Below are positions 26,500 through 35,284 of a stretch of 64,000 nt of DNA, in pieces (the stretch's first letter is position 1; each line of letters starts with the position of its first letter). The DNA lies in NCBI GenBank assembly GCA_947501105.1, contig CANMUP010000001.1:496001-560000 (forward strand), given 5' to 3'. The position numbers and the translations under genes were made by a program. Origin of the DNA: an uncultured Flaviramulus sp. (lineage in GTDB: Bacteria; Bacteroidota; Bacteroidia; Flavobacteriales; Flavobacteriaceae). The notes under the pieces are model-generated. The model had not been told where the DNA came from, did not search any database, and saw nothing but the letters and a program-made list of their open reading frames with translations.

Positions 26500-27503
26500 T
26501 GTTTGAAGGGATTGAATTTTTAAATAAAGAATTGTTTTGGCTGTTTTTACTACTGCCAATAGCTATTTTGTGGTATATAGTAAAGCATAAAAGGCAAACA
26601 GCAGAACTTAATATATCGAGTTTAAAAGGGTTTAAAATAACAAATTCATGGTTGCCAAAAGTGAAGCATTTATTGTTTTGCCTAAGGTTAGTAGCTTTAG
26701 CATTATTAATAACAGCAATTGCTAGACCGCAAACAGTTGATGTATCTACAAAAACTAAAACAACCAAAGGAATAGATATTGTTATGGCAATTGATGTTTC
26801 AGCAAGTATGTTGGCAAAAGATTTATCACCAAATAGGTTAGAAGCCTTAAAAAAAGTAGCTGCAGAGTTTATTAAAGGCAGACCAAATGATAGGATTGGT
26901 TTGGTTGAATATGCAGGCGAAGCTTATACCAAGACACCAATTACTAGTGACAAAGCCATCGTTTTACGTTCTTTAAAAGAAATAAGGTACAACACGATTA
27001 TTGAGGGAGGAACAGCAATAGGTATGGGTTTAGGTACAGCAGTAAACCGATTAAAAGATAGTAAGGCAAACAGTAAAGTTATTATTTTGTTAACAGATGG
27101 GGTAAATAACTCTGGAGCTATAGACCCTAAAACAGCTAGTGTTTTGGCTGTAGATAGCGAAATAAAAGTTTATACTATAGGTTTAGGAACAAACGGAATG
27201 GCATTATCGCCAGTGGCTATTTTAGCAAATGGGAACTTTCAATATGGGCGTGTACAAGTGGAAATTGATGAGGAATTGCTTAAAGAAATTGCTGAGGTTA
27301 CTGGGGGAAAATATTTTAGAGCGACTAACAACAAAAAGTTAGAAGAAATTTATGACGAAATAAATAAGCTAGAAAAAACCGAAATAGAAGAATTTAAATT
27401 TTATAATTACGAAGAGAAGTACCGCTTATTGGTGCTTTTAGCTGGAGCATTGTTGCTTTTGGAGCTACTATTGCGTTTTACTTTCTTTAGAAGCTTTGTT
27501 TAG
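26499..27503 (+). CDS. batA: BatA vWA-domain membrane protein
   Basis: Aerotolerance-type vWA protein of 334 residues. Two N-terminal membrane helices (about 11-27 and 56-75) are followed by a vWA domain with an intact MIDAS (IDVSASM, Asp99-Ser103) and TDGxN, then a C-terminal helix (about 308-332). It is anchored in the inner membrane with the vWA domain exposed. It overlaps the preceding stop (TAATG) and is followed by batB 71 bp later. In other Bacteroidetes the Bat proteins form complexes linked to stress tolerance; the exact role is unsettled. Confidence 0.92.
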   Translation: MFEGIEFLNKELFWLFLLLPIAILWYIVKHKRQTAELNISSLKGFKITNSWLPKVKHLLFCLRLVALALLITAIARPQTVDVSTKTKTTKGIDIVMAIDVSASMLAKDLSPNRLEALKKVAAEFIKGRPNDRIGLVEYAGEAYTKTPITSDKAIVLRSLKEIRYNTIIEGGTAIGMGLGTAVNRLKDSKANSKVIILLTDGVNNSGAIDPKTASVLAVDSEIKVYTIGLGTNGMALSPVAILANGNFQYGRVQVEIDEELLKEIAEVTGGKYFRATNNKKLEEIYDEINKLEKTEIEEFKFYNYEEKYRLLVLLAGALLLLELLLRFTFFRSFV

Positions 27504-27574
27504 AAAAGCAAAAAAATTAGTGAATTCGTAGCAGAAAAGGCTAAACGAATACACAATAAACAAATAAACAATTA

Positions 27575-28609
27575 ATGCAGTTAGAAGAAAAAATATGGTT
27601 TTGGGCACTGGGAATTATTCCAGTAATAATACTATTCTTTTTAGTACTTCAAATATGGAAACATAAAGTGCAGAATAAGTTTGCAGATAAAAAACTGCTT
27701 AAAAGATTAAGTCCCAACAGATCATTATTCAAATCTATTTTAAAAATAGTTGTTTTAAGTTTAGCTTTTGCATGTTTAGCAATTGCATTAGTAAACCCAA
27801 AAATAGGCACGAAACTTGAAACTGTAAAACGCGAAGGCGTAGATATTGTTTTTGCTGTCGATGTTTCAAAAAGTATGCTTGCCGAAGATGTTGCACCAAA
27901 CCGATTAGATAAATCGAAACAATTAGTAACGCAAATCATTAATAATTTAGCAAGTGACCGTGTGGGTATAATTGCCTATGCAGGTAAAGCTTTTCCGCAG
28001 CTACCAATAACTACTGATTATGCATCGGCTAAAATGTTTTTGAGTAGCATGAATACAGATATGCTATCGTCGCAAGGTACAGCGATTAACGAAGCCATTA
28101 AATTAGCTAAAACCTATTTTGATGATGAGGAGCAAACAAATCGTGTGCTTATTATTATTTCAGATGGTGAAGACCATAGTGAAGAAGCAGTAGCACTTGC
28201 AGAGGAAGCAAACGAAGAGGGAATTCGAATTTTTACTATTGGTGTTGGTGATGTTAAAGGTGGTCCAATTCCAGAAAAACGAAATGGTGTAGTTTTAAAT
28301 TATAAAAAAGATAACCAAGGCGAAACGGTAATTACACGGTTAAATGAGGAAACGCTTAAAAATATTGCAGAAGAAGCTAATGGAGCATATATAAACGGAA
28401 AAAGCACCAGTAATGTAGTTGAAAGTATTAGAGAGATATTAAATAAGATGGATAAAACCGAATTTGAAGCAAAACAATTTGCAGAGTATAAAGATCAGTT
28501 TCAATGGTTTTTAGGGTTTGGTATTTTCTTCTTGTTGTTAGATGTTTTTCTTTTAGAACGAAAAACAGCATGGTTAAAAAAACTGAATTTGTTTAACGAG
28601 AATTTATAA
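27575..28609 (+). CDS. batB: BatB vWA-domain membrane protein
   Basis: Second vWA protein, 344 residues, with the same layout as BatA: TM helices at about 7-27 and 54-73, MIDAS VDVSKSM (Asp96-Ser100), SDGEDH near the middle and a C-terminal TM (FQWFLGFGIFFLLLDVFLL). It differs from BatA in the EDHSEEA insertion and the KNGVVLNYKKDNQG-like loop, as expected for BatB. It probably pairs with BatA and the TPR proteins downstream. Confidence 0.92.
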   Translation: MQLEEKIWFWALGIIPVIILFFLVLQIWKHKVQNKFADKKLLKRLSPNRSLFKSILKIVVLSLAFACLAIALVNPKIGTKLETVKREGVDIVFAVDVSKSMLAEDVAPNRLDKSKQLVTQIINNLASDRVGIIAYAGKAFPQLPITTDYASAKMFLSSMNTDMLSSQGTAINEAIKLAKTYFDDEEQTNRVLIIISDGEDHSEEAVALAEEANEEGIRIFTIGVGDVKGGPIPEKRNGVVLNYKKDNQGETVITRLNEETLKNIAEEANGAYINGKSTSNVVESIREILNKMDKTEFEAKQFAEYKDQFQWFLGFGIFFLLLDVFLLERKTAWLKKLNLFNENL

Positions 28610-28656
28610 ATTTTTTAACGAACATAAATTGAAAGGTTTAATATATTAGGATAAAA

Positions 28657-29160
28657 ATGAAAAACACAATAACCATATTCCTATTATTTTTTGTGTCAAT
28701 GGCAGTTATAGCACAAGACACAGAGCTTTCTATATTTGAAAATTTAGTAAATAAAACGTGGAAAGCTCATGGCAATTGGGGCGATGGTAGTAAGTTTATG
28801 CAAGAGATTACTTTTAAATATGATTTAGAGAAAACTATTATCACAGCAAAATCAAAGGGGTTTATTGATAAAGAGCAAACCCAAATAGGTGATAGAAATG
28901 TAGGAGTTAGAAAATTTGATACAGCTTCTAAAACCATAAAGTTTTGGGAGTTTGATGTTTTTGGTGGAGTAACAGAAGGTAAAGTAATAGCAGAAGGGAA
29001 AAATATTATTTATCAATATCAGTACGGAACATCGGTAGTTACAGATATGTGGGAATATGTTAATGACAACACCTATAATTTTAAAGTAGGAACCTACGAA
29101 AAAGGAGTGTGGAAGCAAATTTATTTAAGCACTCAATTTGTAAAACAAACCAAAGAGTAA
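28657..29160 (+). CDS. Secreted protein of unknown family inside the Bat operon
   Basis: A 167-residue protein with a clear signal peptide (MKNTITIFLLFFVSMAVIAQ). The mature part is rich in beta strands and aromatic residues (KTWKAHGNWGDGS, TIKFWEFDVFGG, VVTDMWEYVNDNTYNF), a pattern like a small lipocalin-type or DUF1579-like barrel. I do not recognise it firmly. It sits between batB and batC, 47 and 11 bp from them, so it must be co-transcribed. It is not part of the commonly described Bat set. Confidence 0.75.
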   Translation: MKNTITIFLLFFVSMAVIAQDTELSIFENLVNKTWKAHGNWGDGSKFMQEITFKYDLEKTIITAKSKGFIDKEQTQIGDRNVGVRKFDTASKTIKFWEFDVFGGVTEGKVIAEGKNIIYQYQYGTSVVTDMWEYVNDNTYNFKVGTYEKGVWKQIYLSTQFVKQTKE

Positions 29161-29171
29161 TAACTAAGAAA

Positions 29172-29993
29172 ATGAAGCAATTATTATTCATATTTATTTT
29201 AATATCAAGTATTTCTTTTGCACAAGAAAAAGAACAGTTATTGGCATTAAAAAAAGCCAATAATTATGTACATGAGGGAAATACTTTAGTAAATGAAGAT
29301 GATTTTGTGTCGGCAGAAATGGCATATAGAAAAGCCATATCAGAACAACCAACAAGCGTTGCAGGAGTATATAATTTAGGAAATTCGTATTACAAAAAAG
29401 GAAATTACGAGGAAGCTTTATATCGCCATCAACAAGCCGTAAAAAGTGCTGTGTCAAAAACCGAAAAACATAAAGCGTTTCATAATATTGGTAATATTTT
29501 AATGCAAAATAAAAAGTGTAAGGAAGCTGTTGAAGCTTATAAAAGCGCATTGAGGAATAATCCTAGTGATGATGAAACGCGCTACAATCTTGGCTTAGCT
29601 AAAGTTTGTGCTGAACAGCAAAAAGACCAGCAAGACCAAAATAAAGACGACGAAAATAAAGAGGATCAAGAAAAGAAAGAGAACGAAGATAAAAAAGATA
29701 AAGAAGGCGAAGATAAAGAAAATAAGAAAGACGAAGGAGATAAGGATAAAAAGGAAGGTGAAGATAAAAAAGAGGACGAAGGTAAGCCTAAAGATGAAAA
29801 AGAAGATAAAGGAAAAGGAGAAGATGATAAGAAAAAAGAGCAACAAAAACCTAAGCCCCAACCTGGACAATTATCGCCTCAGCAAATAAAAAGTTTGTTA
29901 GAAGCCATGAGTAATCAAGAAAAGAAAGTTCAAGAAAAGATGAATGCCGAAAAGCAAAAAGGTGTAAAGATAAAAACTGAAAAAGACTGGTAA
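29172..29993 (+). CDS. batC: BatC TPR protein with acidic/basic low-complexity tail
   Basis: Starts at MKQLLFIFILISSISFAQ (29172), a signal peptide; the frame upstream of it is just readthrough. Three or so TPR units follow (about 28-140: AEMAYRKAISEQP, VYNLGNSYYKKGNYEEALYRHQQAV, CKEAVEAYKSALRNNP). A long Lys/Glu/Asp tract (about 145-230) then leads to a conserved LSPQQIKSLLEAMSNQEKKVQEKM segment at the C-terminus. It is periplasmic and likely a scaffold for Bat proteins. The tract makes long false frames on both strands. Confidence 0.9.
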   Translation: MKQLLFIFILISSISFAQEKEQLLALKKANNYVHEGNTLVNEDDFVSAEMAYRKAISEQPTSVAGVYNLGNSYYKKGNYEEALYRHQQAVKSAVSKTEKHKAFHNIGNILMQNKKCKEAVEAYKSALRNNPSDDETRYNLGLAKVCAEQQKDQQDQNKDDENKEDQEKKENEDKKDKEGEDKENKKDEGDKDKKEGEDKKEDEGKPKDEKEDKGKGEDDKKKEQQKPKPQPGQLSPQQIKSLLEAMSNQEKKVQEKMNAEKQKGVKIKTEKDW

Positions 29994-30015
29994 AGTCTTG
30001 TTGTTGTAAATAATA

Positions 30016-31788
30016 ATGAAATTAAACACACACATATTAATTTTAATACTAATGCTAGGAAGTAGTTTTGCCTTTTCTCAGGTAAAATTTGAAGCCAAGG
30101 TTAGTAAAAAGAGATTAGGTGTAAATGAACGTTTACGGGTTGATTTTGAAATGAACCAAGATGGCGATAATTTTAATCCACCTAATTTTAAGGGCTTTAC
30201 AATTATTGGTGGTCCAAATCAATCGGTAAGTAATTCGTGGATTAATAATGTTCGAACCTATAAAAAGACATATAGTTATTTTTTAGCACCAAAAAAGCAG
30301 GGCAACTTTACCATTAATCAAGCTACAATTACGGTTGAAGGAGAAACCTATAAAACCTTGCCTACAAAAATTGTAGTTACTGCCGCTGTTGATAAACCAA
30401 AGGATCCTAATGATCCTAATTATATAGCTTCTGAAAACATTCACTTAATCGCGGAAGTTTCAAAAGCAAATCCGTATTTAAACGAAGCAATAACTGTTGT
30501 TTACAAGCTGTATGTGTCGCCAAACACAGGTGTTGATAATTGGCGCGAGATTGATAGTCCAAGATATAACGATTTTTGGAGTCAGAATATAGATATGAAA
30601 GGACAAAAAGTCCAAAACGGAACTTATAAAGGGGAGGATTATAGGTTTTTAGTTTTACGTAAAACTGTACTATATCCTCAAAAAACCGGAAAACTAAATA
30701 TAGAGCCTTTAAGCTTAGATATAACAGTACAAGTACCAACAAATAGACGCGATATTTTTGGTAGTCGTTTGATGACACGCGTTCATAAAACGGTCTCAGC
30801 TGGAAATAAAACTATTAATGTTAAAAATTTACCAGAAGCAGGAAAGCCAATTGATTTTACTGGAGCCGTGGGTACCTTTAAGTTTAATGTATCTACATCA
30901 AAAACAGAATTAGATGCTTCAGAATCGCTTCAAATAAAAGTTGGAGTAAGTGGAAAAGGGAATTTAAAATTGTTTAAACTACCTAAAGTTTCTTTACCAA
31001 GTTCGTTAGAAGTATATGAGCCAGAGCATACTGAAAATGTTAAAACAAATTTGGCAGGAATGCAAGGGAGTATTTCAGATAGTTATACAGTAGTACCACA
31101 GTATAAAGGTAAATATCCAATACCTAATATTTCTTTTTCATATTTTGATTTAGAAACAGAAAGCTATAAAAGATTGTCGTCAGATGAAATTATAATCGAT
31201 GTTTTAGATGGACCTCTTAATAATGATTCAAATTCAAACGAAACCACTACAAACTCAGGAAAACAACGTGTTGTTTTAAACAATGATCAATTTGCTTTTA
31301 TAAAAACAAAAACAAATTTCACATCTACAAAAAAAACCTATTTTTTTAAGACATCACTGTTTTGGAGTGCTTTATTATTACCGTTTTTAGCAATTCCATT
31401 AGCTATTGTTATTAGAAAGAAAAAAGCAACTAGAGATGCCGATGTTTATGGAAATAAAATCAGAAAAGCTGATAGATTAGCTAAGAAATATTTGGGAAAT
31501 GCAAAAAAAGCACTAGGTAAAAAGGAAGCCTTTTATATTGCCTTAGAAAAAGCACTACACAATTATTTAAAAGCCAAATTACATATAGAAACAAGTGATT
31601 TAAGCAAAGATAAAGTAGTTAGTTTACTTAAGGATAAACAGGTTGATGACACAGCAATTTCAGATTTTGTAAGCATCATTAAAAATTGCGAATTAGCACG
31701 TTACACACCAATTACAAATGTAGAAATGCAACAAGATTATGAAAAGGCAGCAAAAACTATTTCGTTAATAGATAAACAAGCGCGTTAA
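30016..31788 (+). CDS. batD: BatD oxygen-tolerance protein
   Basis: A 590-residue BatD. The signal peptide (MKLNTHILILILMLGSSFAFSQ) is followed by a long run of beta-sandwich domains (VKFEAKVSKKRLGVNERLRVDFEM, GFTIIGGPNQSVS, TYSYFLAPKKQGNFTI). One TM follows at about residues 440-465 (LFWSALLLPFLAIPLAIVI), and the C-terminal cytosolic region (KKYLGNAKKALGKKEAFYIALEKALHNYLKAKL) is a helical DUF4381-like tail shared with the protein at 24820. It is directly joined to batE (stop at 31788, ATG at 31789). Confidence 0.93.
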   Translation: MKLNTHILILILMLGSSFAFSQVKFEAKVSKKRLGVNERLRVDFEMNQDGDNFNPPNFKGFTIIGGPNQSVSNSWINNVRTYKKTYSYFLAPKKQGNFTINQATITVEGETYKTLPTKIVVTAAVDKPKDPNDPNYIASENIHLIAEVSKANPYLNEAITVVYKLYVSPNTGVDNWREIDSPRYNDFWSQNIDMKGQKVQNGTYKGEDYRFLVLRKTVLYPQKTGKLNIEPLSLDITVQVPTNRRDIFGSRLMTRVHKTVSAGNKTINVKNLPEAGKPIDFTGAVGTFKFNVSTSKTELDASESLQIKVGVSGKGNLKLFKLPKVSLPSSLEVYEPEHTENVKTNLAGMQGSISDSYTVVPQYKGKYPIPNISFSYFDLETESYKRLSSDEIIIDVLDGPLNNDSNSNETTTNSGKQRVVLNNDQFAFIKTKTNFTSTKKTYFFKTSLFWSALLLPFLAIPLAIVIRKKKATRDADVYGNKIRKADRLAKKYLGNAKKALGKKEAFYIALEKALHNYLKAKLHIETSDLSKDKVVSLLKDKQVDDTAISDFVSIIKNCELARYTPITNVEMQQDYEKAAKTISLIDKQAR

Positions 31789-32547
31789 ATGAAACAAGCA
31801 ATATACATTTTAACTTTCTTATTTAGCATCGTAGTTTTTCCTCAAAATGAAGCTATTTTCGAGCAAGCTAACACCCTATATAATGAAGGAAAATATGCTG
31901 AAGCCATAGATAAGTATAATCTTATTTTAGAAACTAAAGTGCATTCAGCAGATTTGTATTTTAACTTAGCAAATGCACACTATAAGCTAAATAATATAGC
32001 TCCAAGTATTTATTTTTACGAAAAAGCATTACAATTATCGCCAAATGATGATGACATCAAAAACAACATGGCATTTGCAAAAAACATGACTATTGATGCT
32101 ATTGATGTTATTCCAGAGACTGGGCTCTCTAAGCTTATTAAAAATATAACGAACATGATGAGTTTTGATGCTTGGGCAAAAACCTCAGTTGCTTTTGTAT
32201 TGTGCTTCGTCATATTATTTTTACTTTACTATTTTGCCTATTCTACAATAAATAAGCGTCTGGCATTTATAGGAAGTTTAACAAGTTTGTTGTTATTGTG
32301 TGTTTCTTTAGGGTTAGCATTTCATAAATTTAATATTGATAGAAATAATAAACCCGCTATTGTTTTCGCACAAGAAAGTAAAGTGAAGAGCGAACCAAAT
32401 TCAAGAAGTGAAGAATCTTTTAGGTTACACGAAGGCACCAAGGTTCAAGTTTTAGATACTGTAAAGAGTTGGAAAAAAATAAAATTATCCGATGGAAAAA
32501 CTGGCTGGGTAAATTCTGAAGACATTAAAATGCTACACAATTTTTAA
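31789..32547 (+). CDS. batE: BatE TPR and SH3 protein
   Basis: A 252-residue last Bat gene. Signal peptide, then TPR units (EQANTLYNEGKYAEAIDKYNLIL, ADLYFNLANAHYKLNNIAPSIYFYEKAL), two membrane helices (about 126-146 and 156-172) and a C-terminal bacterial SH3 domain (ESKVKSEPNSRSEESFRLHEGTKVQVLD...GWVNSEDI). The start is adjacent to the batD stop, indicating translational coupling. Confidence 0.9.
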   Translation: MKQAIYILTFLFSIVVFPQNEAIFEQANTLYNEGKYAEAIDKYNLILETKVHSADLYFNLANAHYKLNNIAPSIYFYEKALQLSPNDDDIKNNMAFAKNMTIDAIDVIPETGLSKLIKNITNMMSFDAWAKTSVAFVLCFVILFLLYYFAYSTINKRLAFIGSLTSLLLLCVSLGLAFHKFNIDRNNKPAIVFAQESKVKSEPNSRSEESFRLHEGTKVQVLDTVKSWKKIKLSDGKTGWVNSEDIKMLHNF

Positions 32548-32558
32548 TTTTTAAACAC

Positions 32559-32566
32559 TATATTTG
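32559..32566 (+). promoter_or_regulatory. -7 element TATATTTG upstream of the 32590 gene
   Basis: A perfect TAnnTTTG box lies 23 bp before the ATG at 32590, in the spacer after batE. A -33 TTG was not seen. It suggests that the small membrane protein and the SulP cluster can be transcribed apart from the Bat operon. Confidence 0.6.
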
Positions 32567-32589
32567 CAATCGTTAAAATTTAAAGTTAA

Positions 32590-32892
32590 ATGCTAAGAAA
32601 CACAGCTTCTATATTTTTTTCAGTACTCTTTTTACTGTATATAGCTGCACCAACTATCATTTATATGGTAGATGATTCTGTTGACGTTTCTGCTTTTTAT
32701 ACATCTTCTGAAGAAGAGGAAAAAGGGCATGAGAAAAACAAAGACACAGAAGTTTTATTTTTAGAAAGCATTGACAATGATTTTGTTTTTGATTCAAAAA
32801 AAGCAAATAATAATTTGGGATATTACTTTAAAAACTATCCCAAACCCCACTTAAATCTTATTTCTCCCCCTCCAGAATCACACGTATTATAA
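32590..32892 (+). CDS. Small membrane protein of unknown function
   Basis: 100 residues: an N-terminal hydrophobic segment (TASIFFSVLFLLYIAAPTIIYMV), then a Ser/Glu/Lys-rich stretch (TSSEEEEKGHEKNKDTEV) and a C-terminal part ending in LISPPPESHVL. No family recognised. It follows batE by 42 bp with its own promoter-like box and precedes the SulP gene by about 100 bp. It may belong to the bicarbonate transport unit, but nothing in the sequence proves it. Confidence 0.7.
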   Translation: MLRNTASIFFSVLFLLYIAAPTIIYMVDDSVDVSAFYTSSEEEEKGHEKNKDTEVLFLESIDNDFVFDSKKANNNLGYYFKNYPKPHLNLISPPPESHVL

Positions 32893-32990
32893 TATTTCAG
32901 ATTTTAACCTTTTTTAAAAAGGTGTTAATTGGTCAAAACAACTTTTAGTTTAAAATTTAGAATAGCTGAAAGTAACTTTTAATTTATAAT

Positions 32991-34559
32991 ATGTTTAAAA
33001 CTATTAAAAATGACTTGCCAGCAAGTATAGTCGTATTTTTTGTAGCATTACCTTTATGTTTAGGTATTGCTTTAGCAAGTGGAGCACCACTTTTTTCAGG
33101 ATTAATTGCAGGAATTATTGGAGGTGTTATAGTAGGAGCACTTAGTGGCTCTAAAATAGGAGTGAGCGGTCCCGCAGCAGGATTAGCAGCTATAGTATTA
33201 ACCGCTATAGGAACTTTAGGGGGCTACCAAAACTTTTTGTTAGCCGTAGTTATTGGTGGCATTATTCAAATTGTATTTGGAATTTTAAAAGCAGGAATTA
33301 TTGGATATTATTTTCCTTCGTCTGTGATTAAAGGAATGCTAACAGGTATTGGTATTATCATTATTTTAAAGCAAATCCCTCACTTTTTTGGTTATGATAA
33401 AGCATTTACCTTATTTAAAGTGGATGGAGAAACCACAATAACACAAATATTCAACATTTTTGACCATATTCAAACAGGGTCAACTATTATAGGTATTTTG
33501 GGATTAGCTATTTTAGTACTCTGGGATAAAGTACTATCAAAAAAAGGAAAAGTATTTCAATTAATTCAAGGGCCTTTAGTTGCAGTAGCTGTAGGAATTA
33601 TTTTTTATGCTTTAACACAATCAAATGACTCATTAAGTATTACAGAATCACATTTAGTAAGTGTGCCAATTCCAGAAAATTTATCATCATTTTTTGCACA
33701 GTTTAGTTTTCCCAATTTTGGTGCTATATCTAATTCAGATATTTGGGTTGTAGCATTCACAATTGCATTAGTGGCAAGTTTAGAAACCCTTTTGTGTGTT
33801 GAAGCTACAGATAAACTAGATCCCAATAAAAATGTTACACCAACAAACAGAGAGTTATTTGCTCAAGGAACAGGTAATATAATATCAGGGTTAATAGGTG
33901 GTTTACCTATAACTCAAGTAATTGTACGTAGTTCCGCAAATATTCAATCGGGAGGAAAAACTAAACTATCAGCAATTATACACGGGGCTCTGTTACTGAT
34001 ATCGGTAATTTTAATCCCTAGATTATTAAACATGATTCCATTATCTGTTTTAGCAGCTATCTTATTAATAGTAGGATATAAATTAGCTAAACCAGCATTA
34101 TTCAAAAAAATGTATCAAATGGGATGGAAACAATGGATCCCATTTAATGTTACCGTTTTCGGAATTGTTTTTATCGATTTATTATATGGTATAGGTTTAG
34201 GACTTGTAGTTGGTATTATTGTTATTCTTATAAAAAGTTACCAAAACTCTCATTTTTTACATATAGAGGATAAAAGTAATGGTAAACAAAAGGTAAAAAT
34301 GACTTTAGCTGAAGAGGTAACATTTTTCAATAAAGGGGCTATTTTAAAGGAGCTAGATAGGCTTCCTGAAAATTCATTCTTAGAACTTGACGTTAGAAAA
34401 ACAAGATTCTTGGATAATGATATTATTGAAATTCTTGAAGATTTTGCCCACAAAGCAAAAGCAAGACAGATAGATATTAAACTAATTTCTGAGCGTGGAA
34501 TTGCAGAAAACCCCGATAGTTATATTGAGTTTTTCAAACTTAGACCAAAATCGGCGTAA
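32991..34559 (+). CDS. SulP family anion transporter 1
   Basis: 522 residues with about 12 hydrophobic segments. The SulP core is clear: LPASIVVFFVALPLCLGIALASGAPL and the SGPAAGLAAIVL motif in the first repeat, then GGLPITQVIVRSSANIQSGGKTKLSAI. The C-terminus is a short, degenerate STAS-like domain (LELDVRKTRFLDNDIIEIL). SulP proteins carry sulfate, bicarbonate or other anions. The cluster ending in a carbonic anhydrase favours bicarbonate (inference). An outer-membrane DUF2490 gene follows immediately (ATG two bases after the stop). Confidence 0.92.
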   Translation: MFKTIKNDLPASIVVFFVALPLCLGIALASGAPLFSGLIAGIIGGVIVGALSGSKIGVSGPAAGLAAIVLTAIGTLGGYQNFLLAVVIGGIIQIVFGILKAGIIGYYFPSSVIKGMLTGIGIIIILKQIPHFFGYDKAFTLFKVDGETTITQIFNIFDHIQTGSTIIGILGLAILVLWDKVLSKKGKVFQLIQGPLVAVAVGIIFYALTQSNDSLSITESHLVSVPIPENLSSFFAQFSFPNFGAISNSDIWVVAFTIALVASLETLLCVEATDKLDPNKNVTPTNRELFAQGTGNIISGLIGGLPITQVIVRSSANIQSGGKTKLSAIIHGALLLISVILIPRLLNMIPLSVLAAILLIVGYKLAKPALFKKMYQMGWKQWIPFNVTVFGIVFIDLLYGIGLGLVVGIIVILIKSYQNSHFLHIEDKSNGKQKVKMTLAEEVTFFNKGAILKELDRLPENSFLELDVRKTRFLDNDIIEILEDFAHKAKARQIDIKLISERGIAENPDSYIEFFKLRPKSA

Positions 34560-34560
34560 T

Positions 34561-35244
34561 ATGAAAAAAGTAAATATGAAAAAGAAAACAGCTTTGGTGG
34601 CACTAATAATTACATTAGTGCTGCCTAAGATTGCTGTTAGTCAAGACAGTAATTTTGGTAACTGGCTTATATATATTGGTAATAAAAAATTAAATAGTAA
34701 GTGGAATATCCATAATGAAGTTCAGTATAGAAATTACAATGCTATTGGCGATTTAGAACAGTTGCTGTTAAGAACAGGATTAGGCTATACTTTCAACGAA
34801 AATAAAAATAACGTATTATTGGGTTATGGATATATATTATCTGAAAATTATCTTGGAAATACTGACACTAAAGTTTCAGTTAACGAGCATAGAATTTTTC
34901 AGCAGTTTACATCAAAACAAATTGTAGGTTCAGTAAAACTCAGTCATCGATATAGGTTTGAACAACGGTTTGTAGAATCTGATTTTAAAATGCGTTTCAG
35001 ATATTTTTTAGGCTTGAATATTCCGTTAAATAAGAAAGAAAAAGAATTAAGTAAATATTATCTTTCTGCTTATAATGAAATATTTTTAAATACCAAATCA
35101 TCTATTTTTGATAGAAATAGAGTTTACGCAGGTATAGGCTATAAATTAAACAATCAATTAAGATTAGAAGCAGGTTATATGAATCAGTTTTTTGAAATGT
35201 CAAGTAGAGATCAATTTAATATAATTACGTTTTTCACTTTTTAA
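34561..35244 (+). CDS. DUF2490 outer-membrane protein
   Basis: A signal peptide (MKKKTALVALIITLVLPKIAVSQ; start at 34561 or 34576) is followed by a DUF2490 barrel: NWLIYIGNKKLNSKWNIHNEVQYR, alternating strands and a C-terminal Phe (FFTF), which fits an outer-membrane beta-barrel. An earlier frame start at 34495 lies inside the SulP gene and is not credible. Located between two SulP genes, it may be the outer-membrane channel or accessory of the transport system; that role is inference. Confidence 0.82.
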   Translation: MKKVNMKKKTALVALIITLVLPKIAVSQDSNFGNWLIYIGNKKLNSKWNIHNEVQYRNYNAIGDLEQLLLRTGLGYTFNENKNNVLLGYGYILSENYLGNTDTKVSVNEHRIFQQFTSKQIVGSVKLSHRYRFEQRFVESDFKMRFRYFLGLNIPLNKKEKELSKYYLSAYNEIFLNTKSSIFDRNRVYAGIGYKLNNQLRLEAGYMNQFFEMSSRDQFNIITFFTF

Positions 35245-35284
35245 TAAGGGAGAAAAGCAAGTGTTTAACAATAAACAAATATAC

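Noticed and set aside
29109-29171. TTG start upstream of batC
   Set aside because: It overlaps the previous gene; the signal peptide at 29172 is decisive.
29608-29889. Lys-rich frame on the plus strand and hydrophobic Phe-rich frame on the minus strand
   Set aside because: Both arise from the low-complexity Lys/Glu/Asp tail of batC.
34495-34560. Extended start for the DUF2490 gene
   Set aside because: It lies entirely inside the SulP coding region and the signal peptide begins only at 34561/34576.
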